The notes beneath the pieces are model-generated. The model worked only from the letters and a program-made list of their open reading frames with translations. It was not told the DNA's origin and ran no database searches. Of a DNA stretch of 64,000 bases, positions 28,252 to 41,100 are shown one piece after another. Numbering within the stretch: the stretch's first letter is position 1; each line of letters opens with the position of its first letter. The stretch comes from Apostichopus japonicus. Lineage: Eukaryota > Echinodermata > Holothuroidea > Aspidochirotida > Stichopodidae. Where the stretch lies: positions 12,678,577 to 12,742,576 of the forward strand of contig NC_092582.1 of NCBI RefSeq assembly GCF_037975245.1, given 5' to 3'. The position numbers and the translations under genes were made by a program.

Positions 28252-31200
28252 CTAGAAATAATAAAAGTTCACTCTGAATAATCAAGACTACCTGGTGACT
28301 AATATAGTTACTGGTCAGATGGGTTCATCGCAAAAGCACTTTCGTATGATTTGGAAAGATTTCCCTACTTCAGGTGTACAATTAGAAAAGGTAACAGTTG
28401 CTTCTGTCCTCTCTTATTGAAAACTGGAAGAAAAGATGAGAAAAATAAAGCATTCTATCTATGAAAATTCATACAAGACTACTTAAAATTTGAAGATGAT
28501 GACTTATATGAAATAATCATTAAGATTTTTAATTAAAAGGAACACATGTACTGTACCTCTGTTCCATGAAATTAAGTACCAATTCTGGCTATAAAAACTC
28601 TGACTCTGACTTGACAAACTAGTACTACAGGTACTACTAGCAAGTAGCATACAGATGGCAAATCCTAATTTCTGAGGCAGTTTGTACCATTGGTTACTTG
28701 AAGACTACTCATTGTAGAAGTTCAGGTTGTTTTGTTTTTGTTGAGGCTGTGCAAAATTGGTGTAAAATCTGATCCTCAAACACAGCAACAAGATTTGCTA
28801 TAATTGCATGGTACATAAAAAAAAATTAGGCCTATCCTAGCCCTAGTAGTAGTAATATAACGAACAAGTTTGTCATATATTCTGAGGTTATTGAGAGTGT
28901 ATAGTACGTATGGGTGAGTAGTGCACACGTAGTTTTGATAAAGATTAAGGTTAAAACTTACGCTAATTAACCGTACTACAAATACTTATACGCAAAAGTT
29001 GGGCACTAAGTCTGTGATCAAAAGTTGTCAACAATGTAGCGTTGATTCCTACAACTGCCACTGCGGACATACGCGTAACATCCAACACTAACAGTTAGCT
29101 AGTATACTAGTAGTAGAACTGTACCCCGTTCTCCTCCGTAGCCATGTTAACGATGACAAAGTAAACCTAGACCTAGTCTAATTTCTGAACTTAATAAATT
29201 GAATTTGAACAAAGAATGTGTATCAAACTAGAATGTAAGCTTACATGTTGCAGCTACTCAGTACTTGCACGATAATTGATTGTTGTGAATATTTCCTTGC
29301 TTCTTAGTCGGCAATGTGTACTGTACTACTACTACGACTAGGACAGTTGTACGCTATATTTGTCGTAATACACTGCACATAACCATATCTTTGAACAACG
29401 ATAGAAATGAAGTTCTATGGACTCAACCTACATCTATATCTGTTGATGATGGCAAGGTCGTGAACGCGATAACACAGTCCATGCATTCGGTCGACAATCA
29501 ATTGGCCATCGCCTTACGTCTGTTGACGCGTAATTCATAGTGTTATATAGTGTTCGAATTATCAGAAACGACCTTCCGTTCCTTGATATAGGTGCAAATA
29601 ATGCTAGAACCAACCTTGCAAATCAGCCGCAACTAACTAGAACTGTACAGTAAGCGACCAGCAGGTTGTCCAGCGCCAACTTTAAAACTATGGCTACGGG
29701 TCAGGCACGTACAGTAGGTGCTAGTCACGTAAAGAAGTAAAGGTGGAGGAGGAGGGGGGTGGGGGAGGAAAAGAAGGAGAAGGCGAAGTAAAAGGAGGAG
29801 AAATCGGGAGGAGGAGGTACTTTAACCTTTATCTTGACCAGCCAAGTCTCTGGAAGAAGAATAAGAAGAAAGCAGTTGTTTCTTGTGGAGTTCAACAGTC
29901 AGAAACCAAACCGAAATTATCCATCTCAATTTTCGCATGGTAAACCAACTCAACTAAAATAACAGTTGCTACACCGTACGATAAAGGGCGCTGATTTGAT
30001 CATTTCAGTGTTGTAGCAATATTACCACAAACGTGTCTTGCGAAACTACTTGTAATGTTAGTAACATAGGCCATGGGGAGACTAGGAAACAGTATAAGGC
30101 AAGCCTAGCATAATAGTTAGACCTACAATTAACAGGTACTCCTTCCACTGCGCATGTAGGCCTAAAATAAAGTCTTTGTCTAACCTACCACTATTATATT
30201 CTTTGGCTTTACTCATACAGGTACATGTAGTATTTCCTTTGACCTACAATTAACAGTTACACTTTCCACTGCGCATGTGAGGGCCTAATAGTCTTTGTCT
30301 AACCCACCAATAATATGATATTCTTTGGCTTTACTCATAAAATAAAAGGAACAGTATTTCTTAGTTTCATAGCAACTGTCTAACTTAAGTTTTGTGTGAC
30401 TCAATCATTGAAAGAACTACTGTACAAGTAATTTATCTTATAAGGCCTATAAACATGTACGTATAGGCTGCAATTTGCTAGACCAGAGAATTTCCAAGAA
30501 TAGGTATGCCTTATACTTGCCTTATATTGCACAGACAATTGCTACAATTAACTTGAAATATATGCCTACTTAGATTTGATAATATATCATTAAATATATC
30601 CAACAGTATCTAGCAGGACAATATTTAATGGTTGTCCAGGATTACCAAATTTCCGTTCAGACCAGCATAATCAGCTTTGGAGGTCGTCCAGTGAATTACT
30701 AGCAGATATTGCATTATTTAACTAAATATACCCTCAAATATGTTGGAAGGTATAAAATGAAAAATTGATATACCAAAATGAGACCAAAATATATAGTGGG
30801 TCCATGGCAGCTATCATCCACCCAAAGAGAAGGTTTAACACAAAGCTGGTGTCTTTTGCATCTAATTAGCCACGTACAATTCACATCTCTCCTAAAGGGT
30901 ACATGCAGTAGTGGTCATTAATTGGACAACAAAATTTGTTGTCCAGACAACCAAAAAGTAAGACCTGCTAGTCCGAGGGATAACCCAAAGAAATGCTTCA
31001 AAATTTCCAGTCTAGTTACGTTCTTTTCTTAATTGTTCTTAATTCCCAGAAGCCAGGATTCCACTTTTAATTTATTAATACAAAAATAACAGAATTTTTT
31101 TTTAAGTATGAATCTAAAAGGACCAAAACAATTGTCCAAAAAAAAATGATAGATTTGAAATTAGTCACATAAAATGATATGCTTCTAGCCTCATTAGTAT

Positions 31201-31427
31201 GGTTGAAAAAAAATACAAGGGTATGAAGAGAAACACACTTAGTTCATTTTATTTGACATTTTGTATTCATTAAATTTTTAATTCATATTTTCGGGAATGA
31301 ATTTTTAGCACCATGGGCCTACCCTGAATAGAATATTTTACAAAATTGAGATCCAGAAAGTGATCCATAATAAGTTATCAATTTAAAGCAATATAAAAAA
31401 TGTTGTAATAAAAGTTGGATTTAACAG
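28252..31427. other. 5' flank of NR5B, intergenic
   Basis: NR5B's upstream non-coding exon(s) should lie here. One strong minus-strand donor, AGC|GTAAGTTTT, sits at 28961-28960, so an exon ending at 28962 is possible. CpG dinucleotides and a short purine-rich tract (29740-29815, 'gaggaggaggggggtggggg') cluster at 29.0-29.9 kb, as expected near a promoter. A 121-bp tandem duplication lies at 30120-30350. I see no protein-coding exon. Confidence 0.45.
30120..30350. repeat. Tandem duplication, 121-bp period, two diverged copies
   Basis: 'gacctacaattaacag' begins at 30120 and 30241. Both copies continue through 'ttccactgcgcatgt', 'agtctttgtctaac' and 'ttctttggctttactcat', with several substitutions and small indels. 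There is no coding potential. Confidence 0.85.
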
Positions 31428-31906
31428 TTTATTTTATATCATATTTTCATGTGTATATACAATTTTCAGACAATTTTTCAATTTCATTGTTAGATTTTCA
31501 TTGCACAAAGTCCTCTTTTCAATAGCAAAGCAAATTAATTGTTTTTTTTTTATGATAAAGAATGTTGCAATTAAGAAATATAAAATAGTTCAAAGTTGGC
31601 AATGTTCCAAGTTGGCAAAAATGTTCAAGGTTGGCAAAATTGTTCAAGGTTGGCTCAAGCTCAAGGTTGACAAAAATTGTTCAAGGTTGACAAAAAGGTT
31701 CAAGGTTGGCTCAAATGTTAAGGTTGACAAAAAGGTTCAAGGTTGGCTCAAGTGTTGAAGATTGACAAATATGATCAAGGTTGGCTCAAGTGTTCAAGGT
31801 TGACAAAATGTTCAAGGTAGACAATTAAGTCCCTCCTGCATGTCTTCAATTGAGCAAAAAAGAGGTCAAGCTTGAAAATATCCTCAAAGATTGAAATTAA
31901 TTAGGT
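31428..31906 (-). other. Presumed 3' UTR of the 18-exon gene, with a minisatellite
   Basis: This is immediately downstream of the stop at 31909-31907 on the minus strand. The first clear minus-strand AATAAA is at 31433-31428. The segment 31588-31830 is a degenerate minisatellite, so if transcription runs to that signal the mRNA carries it. Confidence 0.4.
31588..31830. repeat. Degenerate minisatellite, unit (tt)CAAGGTTGGC/ACAAAA
   Basis: About a dozen units of 15-20 bp alternate 'caaggttggctcaa' and 'caaggttgacaaaa'. Unit length and bases vary. It lies 77 bp beyond the stop codon of the 18-exon gene, probably in its 3' UTR. Confidence 0.85.
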
Positions 31907-32126
31907 CTATGGCAAAATGTCGTCCACGTCATCGTCTAGGAAACTGCTTACATCAGACCATGAAATGGCAGATGATTCCTCTCCAGACAGCAGCAGGGCT
32001 ACATTTTCTCCGTTTTTGTCACCCAATTTAGTTCCTTTCAAGTCTGGAATGATTAGCTGATCTTTCGGTTTGGGTCTGGTTTCTAGTCGCCAATTTCCTT
32101 CATCTGTGCTCAGTGTGGCACCGTTC
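31907..32126 (-). CDS. Unknown gene, exon 18 (last, with stop)
   Basis: The acceptor TTTTACATTTCAG precedes 32126, and one base completes Arg2736. The 72-residue tail starts NGATLSTDEGNWRLETRPKP and ends DDDVDDILP before TAG (31909-31907). Hydrophobic positions in ISWSDVSSFLDDDVDDIL could form an amphipathic acidic helix. The composition is unlike the repeat exons before it. Confidence 0.85.
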
Positions 32127-35100
32127 CTGAAATGTAAAATTGCAGAGATTGAAATTGATAGACCTATACCAATATGTGACTAATTTGTTACTTTATTAAA
32201 CACTGCTACACATTAACACTCAGCCATATATATACAATTGTTGTAATGTTGCATCTCCTGTCCCGTCAATTTGCCAGCTTTGCCATACTTGTTTTTTTTT
32301 TATCAAACTTTTGTACGGGTGACATAAATATAAAGCCAGTGCAATTATGAAACATATTGCTCCCTCCTTTGCTAAGCCAGTTCATTGTTGCTAGATGGCA
32401 AAGCTGGTAGCCTTGTCACTATAGTGTTACTATAAAAAAAAACTCTCTCGTGGGTTCAATTAATCATTATTTGAGATGATGTAGAAGGTCAAATAGCTAT
32501 ATGCCAAAATTGTTGATTTTTTTTTGTGTATAAAAAATATAATTATAATTATATAATATAAATATAATTCAGACATGAATGTTTATAAAATATTTTATTT
32601 TTTGCATTAATTTTTTCCCTCTGTATATCATGACTTACAAGACCTGTACATAGTAAAAACCACTTACAAGTTTAGAAGAATTGTAATATAGTCATACATC
32701 TACTTCAAAGTTATAGATAACTTGTTCTTTGGTTGATTCTATGGTTGATTTCACATTGAGAATGTGTGCTTTGAATTAATGAAAATACTGTAGTTTTATA
32801 ATATACTGTTGGACAGTGGTTGCTATTGTGTCTATGCTAACCTGTGATCATCTGACTTGTCTCTTTTCTCCTCTGTGAAGCTTTCGATCTCTCTGTGAGG
32901 TTCTTTCCCTTCATCATCAATAGTTTGTCTGGGAAATGAGTCAAGATATTTCCAAATTTGTTGTCAATTACTTCAAGTACATTATTGAGTAATTTCCTGA
33001 TATATGATGAAGATTAATAGTCAAACAATTATTAAACCAGATATGGTTTAGTTTCTAATTAAATTTTTATATATTATTTCAATTTGGGCAGTTGATGTCA
33101 TGAAATAGCTTAATCATTTAACTTTTGTGTTTGGATACCAACCTCTGATCTACTGGCTCCGTTTTTGTCTCTTCTTCCTCCTCTGTGAAGTTTTGGATGT
33201 TTCGAAACACTTCAACTTCATCATCGTTAGTTGGTCTGAGAAAAAAGTTGAAAGTTTTAAATTTGTGTTCATGCATTTTCTTTCCCTGAGTACTGAACTA
33301 TGCAGGGTGTATCTTGTCATCCTGATGATTCTCATGTTAGGATTTTAATTGGAGTGCAGCTCACCATTGGGTGATGTTTGTCTTGTTGGAACTAACCTGT
33401 GACCATCTGACTGGACCTCTTCTTCATCCTCTGTGAAGCTTTGGATGTCCATTTGAAACACTTCTACTTCATCATCGTTAGTTTGTCTGAGAAGAAAGTT
33501 GAAATTTTTAAATTTGTGGTCATGAATTTTCTTTCCTTGAGAACAGAATGATGCAGGGTGTATCTTGGTGAATCTTGTCATCCTGGTGATTCTCATGAGT
33601 GCAGCTCACCATTGGGTGATGTGTTTTCTTGTTGGTACTAACCTGTGACCATCCGACTGGAACTCTTCTTCCTCCTCTGTGAAGCTTTGGATGTTTCGAA
33701 TCACTTCTACTTCATCATCGTTAGCTTGTCTGAGAATAAAAAATTGAAATTTATCAATTTGTGTTCATTTTCTTTCCTTGAGTACAGAATCATGCAGGGT
33801 GTATCTTGGTGAATCTTGTCATCCTGATGATTCTCATGTTAGGATTTTAATTGTAGTGCTGCTCACCATTGGGTGATGTTTTTTCTTGTTGGTACTAACC
33901 TGTGACCATCTGACTGGGCCTCTTCTTCCTCCTCTGTGAAGCTTTGGATGTTTTGAAACACTTCTACTTGATCATCGTTAGTTGGTCTGAGAAAAAAAGG
34001 TAACATTTTCAAAGTTGTGTTCAAGACTTTTTTTCTTTGGATAAGGAAATGTGCAGGGTGTATCTTGGTGAATCTTTTTATCCTGACAGTTCCTATTTAC
34101 GGTTTCAATTTGAGCACTATCGTTTATCAAATTTATGGCTAATTGTTAAACCATTGGGTGTTGGCTACAGTGTTTGTACTAACCTGTGATTATTCGAGTC
34201 TTCTTCCATTGTGATGCTTTGAGTATCCAGTTGAAGCTCTTCTTCTTCTTCATCATCATCTTTAGTTCCTCTGAGAAATAAAATTGTTAATAATTTTAAA
34301 TTTTATGTTCATTTTCTTTCCTTCAGTACAGAATAACGCAGGGTTTTATTTGGGGTGATGTGTTTAACTATGTAATCCTGAAGGTACGTCATTCCAGTCT
34401 GAGCTCTAAGGCCATGTCCACATTTGAGAACACAAGGATGGTATAACCCCACAATGGTGATCAAGATCGTCATGTGGATGCTGTCATAATCAGGAACATA
34501 CCTGTCACAGATGGTCCTGACCCAACAAGGACATTCAAATTTGTAGTGTGGATACTCAGGGATTTAGTGAGCTATGACCTCTAGTTATACTTGACCTTGT
34601 CACTTCTGCATAAACTGGCACAGAAGTAAAGTACCAACATACACAGTGAAAAGTAAACAATTATCGTGACTTTTTTCATGATTGTGAAATGTTCTCTGTT
34701 CGTCGTTGATCCACCTTGCATTCTCAAATGGGTTTGGGTTCAGCTTTATTACATCTCGTGGGCAAAACTAGGTCCTGATGCTCCTTGTATTCTCAAATGT
34801 GAACGCGGTTTTACTGTAAGTTCATCATATATGGCTCTCTTAAATTGTTGTGAAGTCCTGTACTAACCTGTGATAATCTGACTTTTCTTCCACCTTCAGG
34901 CTATGAATATCCATTTGAAGCTCTTCTGTGTCATCAATAATTTCTCTGTGAATTAAGTTAGTCAATGTTCTTACTAATTGTCAAGTGGTGATATCTTTAA
35001 AGATCTTACTATGGAGATCTCTACCTATGAATTTTTTTTTGGCAATTGAGTTCAAATGACTTAATATATTATTGGACAATGGCTAACTTACTTGTGATTA

Positions 35101-38100
35101 CACTAACCTCTGGGAAAATGTTCTTGCCAGACCTATGCACACTTCTCCACACCCCCCTCCCCCCAAACCCCAATGTTTTTGAGAATATAAGTTCAAAGGT
35201 TAGCAAAGATTTGAAATTTGTTATGTATTTAAGGCTTATACCCCTGTACATGAATCTCATCTTGTTGTTGTTTACATTCAGATGATACCTAATCTGTGAG
35301 CAAATAAACAACACCATTTTTAGAAACAGCTAGTACTTAAAACAAAGATCATATACATTAACCGTCCCCCAAAACTTTGGGGTGCAGCTTCAGAGTGGCC
35401 TGAAAACAAAATGTTTTGGAGCCTCATCGGGGAAAATTTCTTCTTTTTTTTTTCCAATTGTTTTTTTTTCCAAACATTCTGAATATCAGTTCTGCCAGGT
35501 GGGAATCTGGTGGGTTTGTGGCTCAGACCTCATGAAATATCAAGGTTCTTGGGCCTGAAATTTTTTGGACTGCTGATACATCATCGTTTAATTAACATTC
35601 TAAAAATAAATTTAATTACCTTTCACCATCTGATTCCTTTTGCTTCAGATCCCACATCTCCCTTTGAAAACAATTCCTTTCAACTTTTTGTGCCGCTCTG
35701 GATTATAAAGGTAATAAGCGACATGTTACCATTTGAAAGAGTTTGACTTATGCAAATGATACTGTAACTATAGCAACCTGACAAATATACTCTGTGCATA
35801 TACAGTAAAACACAGCAATATATGGGATTGCCACATATCGTGTTGAAATCAACATAACCATTTTTGTCAGATTTGCAAATTGATGTATTGGCCTTTCAGC
35901 ATCTATAAATGATGTAATGCTACAAACATTTAAATAGGTCCTTTATTTGCTACAGGCTATTTATCACATTTGTGCTACTTATATGCTTGTAGAATTTATT
36001 CTGTAGACCCTAACTTTGATAGATGTTTTTTTGTAATATTTATGACTTTTCAAATTCTTTGGATTGCCTTTAGCAAAAGTATTGATTCCTTTTGTAACGA
36101 GAAGAATCTATGAGATGGTGATGGCGAGGGTGTGTGTACGTGTGGACATCTTATTGGCTTGTAAGCACAATAAGTGTTATGCTTAGATGATCAAACTTAA
36201 TACTTTGTATCAGGATCCATATTACATGGTACAGGAACCCTATTTTTTCTTCAGATGTCAAAGGTCATTTGAGGTTAACAGAGGTCGAAGTATGAAAACC
36301 TTATAAACTTGATTACTCCATAAGTGAAGCTTGGATGAAGTTGATACTTTTACAGAGTACAAGATCCATATTGTTCTCTGGAGAGGTCAACGGTCAACAG
36401 AGGTTAAAATTTGAAAAATATATAACAGGATTTGACCCAAAAAGTCAAACTTCACCATGGCTCCACCTTATTCAGTATACAAACTATCTGTGCAGTTTCC
36501 ATTAAATGTTCTCATATACAATAAAATGTGGCATGGAATCACTATGTTGTTGGCTTTCTGCTTTAGAACCTTCACAGTTGCTTTAACTTGTGACTAGAGA
36601 AAGCCTGTAGATACATTATTTATTATTCTGCCTGAAATTCAGCAAGTTAAGTGGTACTCAACATACACATTATTATAACAAGTTTGAAACATGTAACAAT
36701 TTTTGTAAAATTATCACAAAGTCAGTGTTGCAAAACTAAGGCGAAACCAAATCCTGGAACTAGTCTGTACACATACATTAGTGAGGTCCCCACATGCTGT
36801 CCCCTGCACATTACCTCCCCTCCCTCTCCATTCTTGTTTACACTTGAACCGCTAATGACTAGGTCCGACTTACTGTGGTTTATTCTGTTTGGTCCTCTGC
36901 ACATCTTTAACTTGTAGCCGGTCTCGTGCTTCTGATTTCCTGTAAGGTGAATCAGAATGGAACCTTATAATTTGGACTTTTTTAATGGAGTTTTAAAGAC
37001 TGAATTTTGTCCCTCACAAGATACTACACATGGTTCCTGTGAACAAAACGTGCCATGTATACATAATACATCTATACACTTGTACAGCGCAACTTGGCAA
37101 AATTGGCATAGCATTTGCGCTGGGCTACTTCATAAATTATTCCCTGATTATATCATGGAATGTTACCACAGGTAGCTATTTCACCTGCATTGTAATTGAG
37201 AGCTAATTTTTATGTGTTTTTTTTTGTAAATAATGTTCAGAATTGTATTTTTATTCAGTGCCTTTATTAACCGTCAAAGTATCATTTTATGATAATAAAA
37301 TATCACTTTATAATAATAAAGGAAAATTTGCTTCTGCATGTAATTATTATATAAAATTATATTAGAAATGACTGGGAAACAAAATGTTTTGAGAATTCAA
37401 TAGTATTTGGTATTTCGATGCTTAGTTGAAAGCCGTGTGTTGAATTTGACTAGATATTTTCAATATCATTGATCAATTGATGACCTGTAGCATTTTAAGG
37501 AATACTTTTTTGGTCGTTAAAGAAAAACAGTAAAAATCAGCAACCAACTGGAAAATGCTGCTTTTTGAAAATTATACATTAATCTAGTGTGATGTTTAGT
37601 ATACATTGTTGTTAATTTGGTTTCAGCATTGATGGAATATGATTAAATCAGTTGAACATACAAAGTTTGAAATTGTGAATGGACCAAAACAGAAGTAATA
37701 CTTAATGTTCATACACTCTACAAAGACATTTTATACCCTCCCCTCCCCAGCCCCTAATTCCTTCCAACTGCCATGGACTGCAAATCCTGATAACTTTTTA
37801 GAACCAACCGTTTCTGATCTAGTTCCTTCTTCTGCAGATCTTCAACAAGCTTTTGTAGATCTTGTATTTTTATTTCCAAAGGTTTTCTGGAGAAAGAAAA
37901 TGTGAAGATATTTATGATCTTATTTACCTTAATTGAATAAATGTACCCAGCAAAGATCATTATTACTATTCCCTCCTCTCTCCCCCCCCCCCCACTTCCC
38001 CCTCCTCAAACAAAGCTGGTATGTCATTATGTACTGCTCCTAACTTTCTTCCAAGTGATAAGGAAATTTGAGAAGTTGATCTATGAATATTGGATGCATC

Positions 38101-41100
38101 CATGAAGTAAGGTGCTCTGAAGGAGGCAGTATAAACAAAGAGTTTACCCCGTATGACCATTTTCAGTCCTTTTTTTAACTTATTTAGGGAACACAGATGA
38201 TTGAAAATGCCTGCCATTAGTGGATACAGGGGCGGCAATTTGTTTCAAATATTAGGGGGGGGGACATTTGCTTGGGTGCATGCGCGTCTTTTCTCTCATT
38301 TTGTTTAAATAAGAATCTCAACAAAGTTACCTCTCAGATGCAAAGTCTTTGGCAAGTGCACTCTTCTTTTCCTGCCATTTCTTCCTATATTCTCGTCGCA
38401 CTCGTGACCTGATCTCATTCTGAAAGAAGATGTGAGATTGCTAGAGCCAAAATTAGTTGTTTCAAACAACATTTTTGTCAGTCTTCAGACATTTTCAGAC
38501 ATTCCTCTCCCTTGCCTGCACCTTTCATATGATACAAAAGGCATCACACCATCACCCTTTAATATGCTTTAAAGGCACAAAGTCCATTTTCATATTTTGT
38601 AGACCATCAAGAAACACTAAGCAGTCCAGGTTGTATTGACTTGTCACATTAACTTTCTGAGAAATGAACCTTTCATTATCTGAGGCTCATGGTTTAAAAC
38701 AGAACATAAGCTCTGTTTCTCACATGCAACAGAGAATTAAAAAGGAAAACATAAGACTTGTGTGTCCTAGCTTAACAACATGTATGGCAATGTATTACAA
38801 ACCAATCAATGAAAAAAGGGTCATCGTTAAATGTCGTCCAAGAGTGCTCTGTTGTCTATATGAGGTCAGAAGAATTGCATGACTTATTGGAATTTAAGAA
38901 GCACTGCTTTCACATTATAATTTAGGCCTGCACTGAAGAGGTCAGTCTTCATCGGTTTAGTCTTGATTTGATTTGATTTATTTATTTTGTTTCATCACGT
39001 GAATATATACAATGTGATAGGAAGTCCTTTAAAAAACCTTCAGATGGCTTAACAAAGTAGAGGACTCCCTGTAAAGAAAAGGAGAAGGAAAAAGAAAACA
39101 AAATGTATAAGAAAATATGAACATGTTCGATTAATAAGATGCAATTATTTGTTGAATAAAGTTTCTCCTGAATGATTTTGCAGCAGGTTTATTTGTAATA
39201 TTGCCTGATAGAGAATTCCATGTTTTGATTGTACGTGCCCTTAGTGATAACATCCCCATTGTAGAATTATATCTGTTATAATGTGCATTGCCTGAAAATC
39301 TGGTATTGTAATGATGAACATCACTGTTACTTATTAAGTAGTCATTAAAAGCATTTGGTTACAGTCCATTCCATGCCTTATAAGCAAATGTAGCAAGATT
39401 AACCCTAATAATGTCATCAGTTTTTAACAACCTAGAACGCTTAAAAAGAGGATTTGTGTGGTCCCGTGGTTTGGCATGTGTTATATGGCGGACTGCTCTC
39501 TTCTGCGTAATATAAATGGGATTCAGATTGGTATATCTAGTACCAGACCATATGTTACAACGATAGGTAATATGTGGCTGGACTAATGTCTGATAGAGAA
39601 TCTTTAAAATGTGTTGTGGCAGATAATGCTTAAGCTTAGCTAAAACACCGGTGTTTTTTGCAACTTTTTTACAGACAGTTGTAATGTGTTCACACCATTT
39701 AAGTTTATGTTCTATATAAACGCTTAAATGAGCATTGCAGAGCATTTATTCCTGAGTAGATTTTATTGCTGAATCTCTTTCAAGCCGGACTATTTATAGA
39801 AACATCACCAGCACTCATTGTTTTTCTTTTTCTCTTGGACTATGTTTATATCAAAAACTAGAATTCTGTCCATATCTGATTGAACATAAACTAGTTTGAC
39901 CTATTCCAATGTGGTGTGGTCAGTAAGTACGTACAGTATCATTGATCAAATAAGAAATGGGTACTATATACTAAATTATATGCGTTTAGGGCTTTTTTCA
40001 TTATCGTTTAGTACGGGTGATTTTTATATTGTTGCTTTAGGCTTTTACATTTTATGCCTTATTGGTTCTATATATTTAATATTTAGTTTTTGTTACTATT
40101 TGTTTTTAGGTTTTACATTTGTAAAGCGCTTTGAGCAGCTATGCTGATTATGCGCTCTATAAGTATTACTTATTATTACTACGTCTGTAGTTTCTAATAC
40201 CTCAACTTCTTCACTGTCTGATGAAGGCTGTTGCCTCTCCATCATCTTTTTTTCTCTGATTCGAAGTTTCCTGATGGTATTGGCTTGCTCTCCTGCTAGT
40301 AACTCGGCTGAGTGTAAAAGTCCGATCTTCTTAGCCAGGTACTTCTTCAAGACTTTTATTTCGTATTTCAGACTGGTGATCCTGGGACCAAAATGGTATA
40401 ATGTTAATTGAAATTTATGGGATGCCTTTTGTAGTTTGACAAACTGACCTTTGAACCTTTTTCACTTTTATGGAAAGAGTTTCAGTGACCATGAAGGTTT
40501 TAAGGTAAGGAGAGGCAGCTGCAGGCAATGGGTGAGACTGACATGCAATTTAACAATTGGTTATTCCCCGTATAGGCTCATTATGTCATAGTTTTATGAC
40601 AAGATTCAGAGGGGAGGGGGGTGTGAGGGGAAGGTTTCGGTAATCACTTTCATGGCAGCTCTTACAAAAGTTTCGTTTGCTACTAGGTGAACATGATGGA
40701 AAGAAAATTTTACATTTTGATATAGATTCTCCCTCAAAAATTCTAATCAATACCTAAAATATTAATTGAACCCCTGCAATAATTTTAACAGATCTGAATT
40801 GCTTTTTGCAATAAATCATTCAAAAAACTGCCAATCTGTCTGTATATATTGTAGGTCGTTTGCAGGCTTTGCATCCATCCAACCACAGTAAAACCTACAT
40901 TTAAGTTTTTAACACATACAATAAATTGGTACAGAAATATAATTTGTTCACCAAATAAACCTGTTGTATGCCAGATCTCTCAGTATCATATCTAGCTCAT
41001 AGTTCACACCTCAGTTCCTACCTCTGTTTTGACATTTAGAAGAGAGAAAATTATGCAATTCCTTAAACATTTACATTGACCATTTTTTTTTTTTTTTTTT

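Larger units (their letters stand above)
33143..34270. repeat. Exon-plus-intron tandem array, unit about 245-285 bp
   Basis: Exon starts at 33235, 33486, 33729, 33986 and 34270 are spaced 251, 243, 257 and 284 bp. The intervening introns share 'tgcagggtgtatcttg', 'aatcttgtcatcctgatgat' and 'caccattgggtgatg'. Whole exon-intron units were therefore duplicated, not only the exons. Exons 17 (32928) and 11 (34945) are older, more diverged relatives. Confidence 0.92.

Noticed and set aside
36255-36450. Weak similarity among 1200-1260, 36255-36450 and 43190-43440 ('aacagaggtc', 'gaaaacctt', 'ttactccaaaagt')
   Set aside because: Probably a decayed dispersed repeat, but the match is too patchy by eye to give boundaries or a family.
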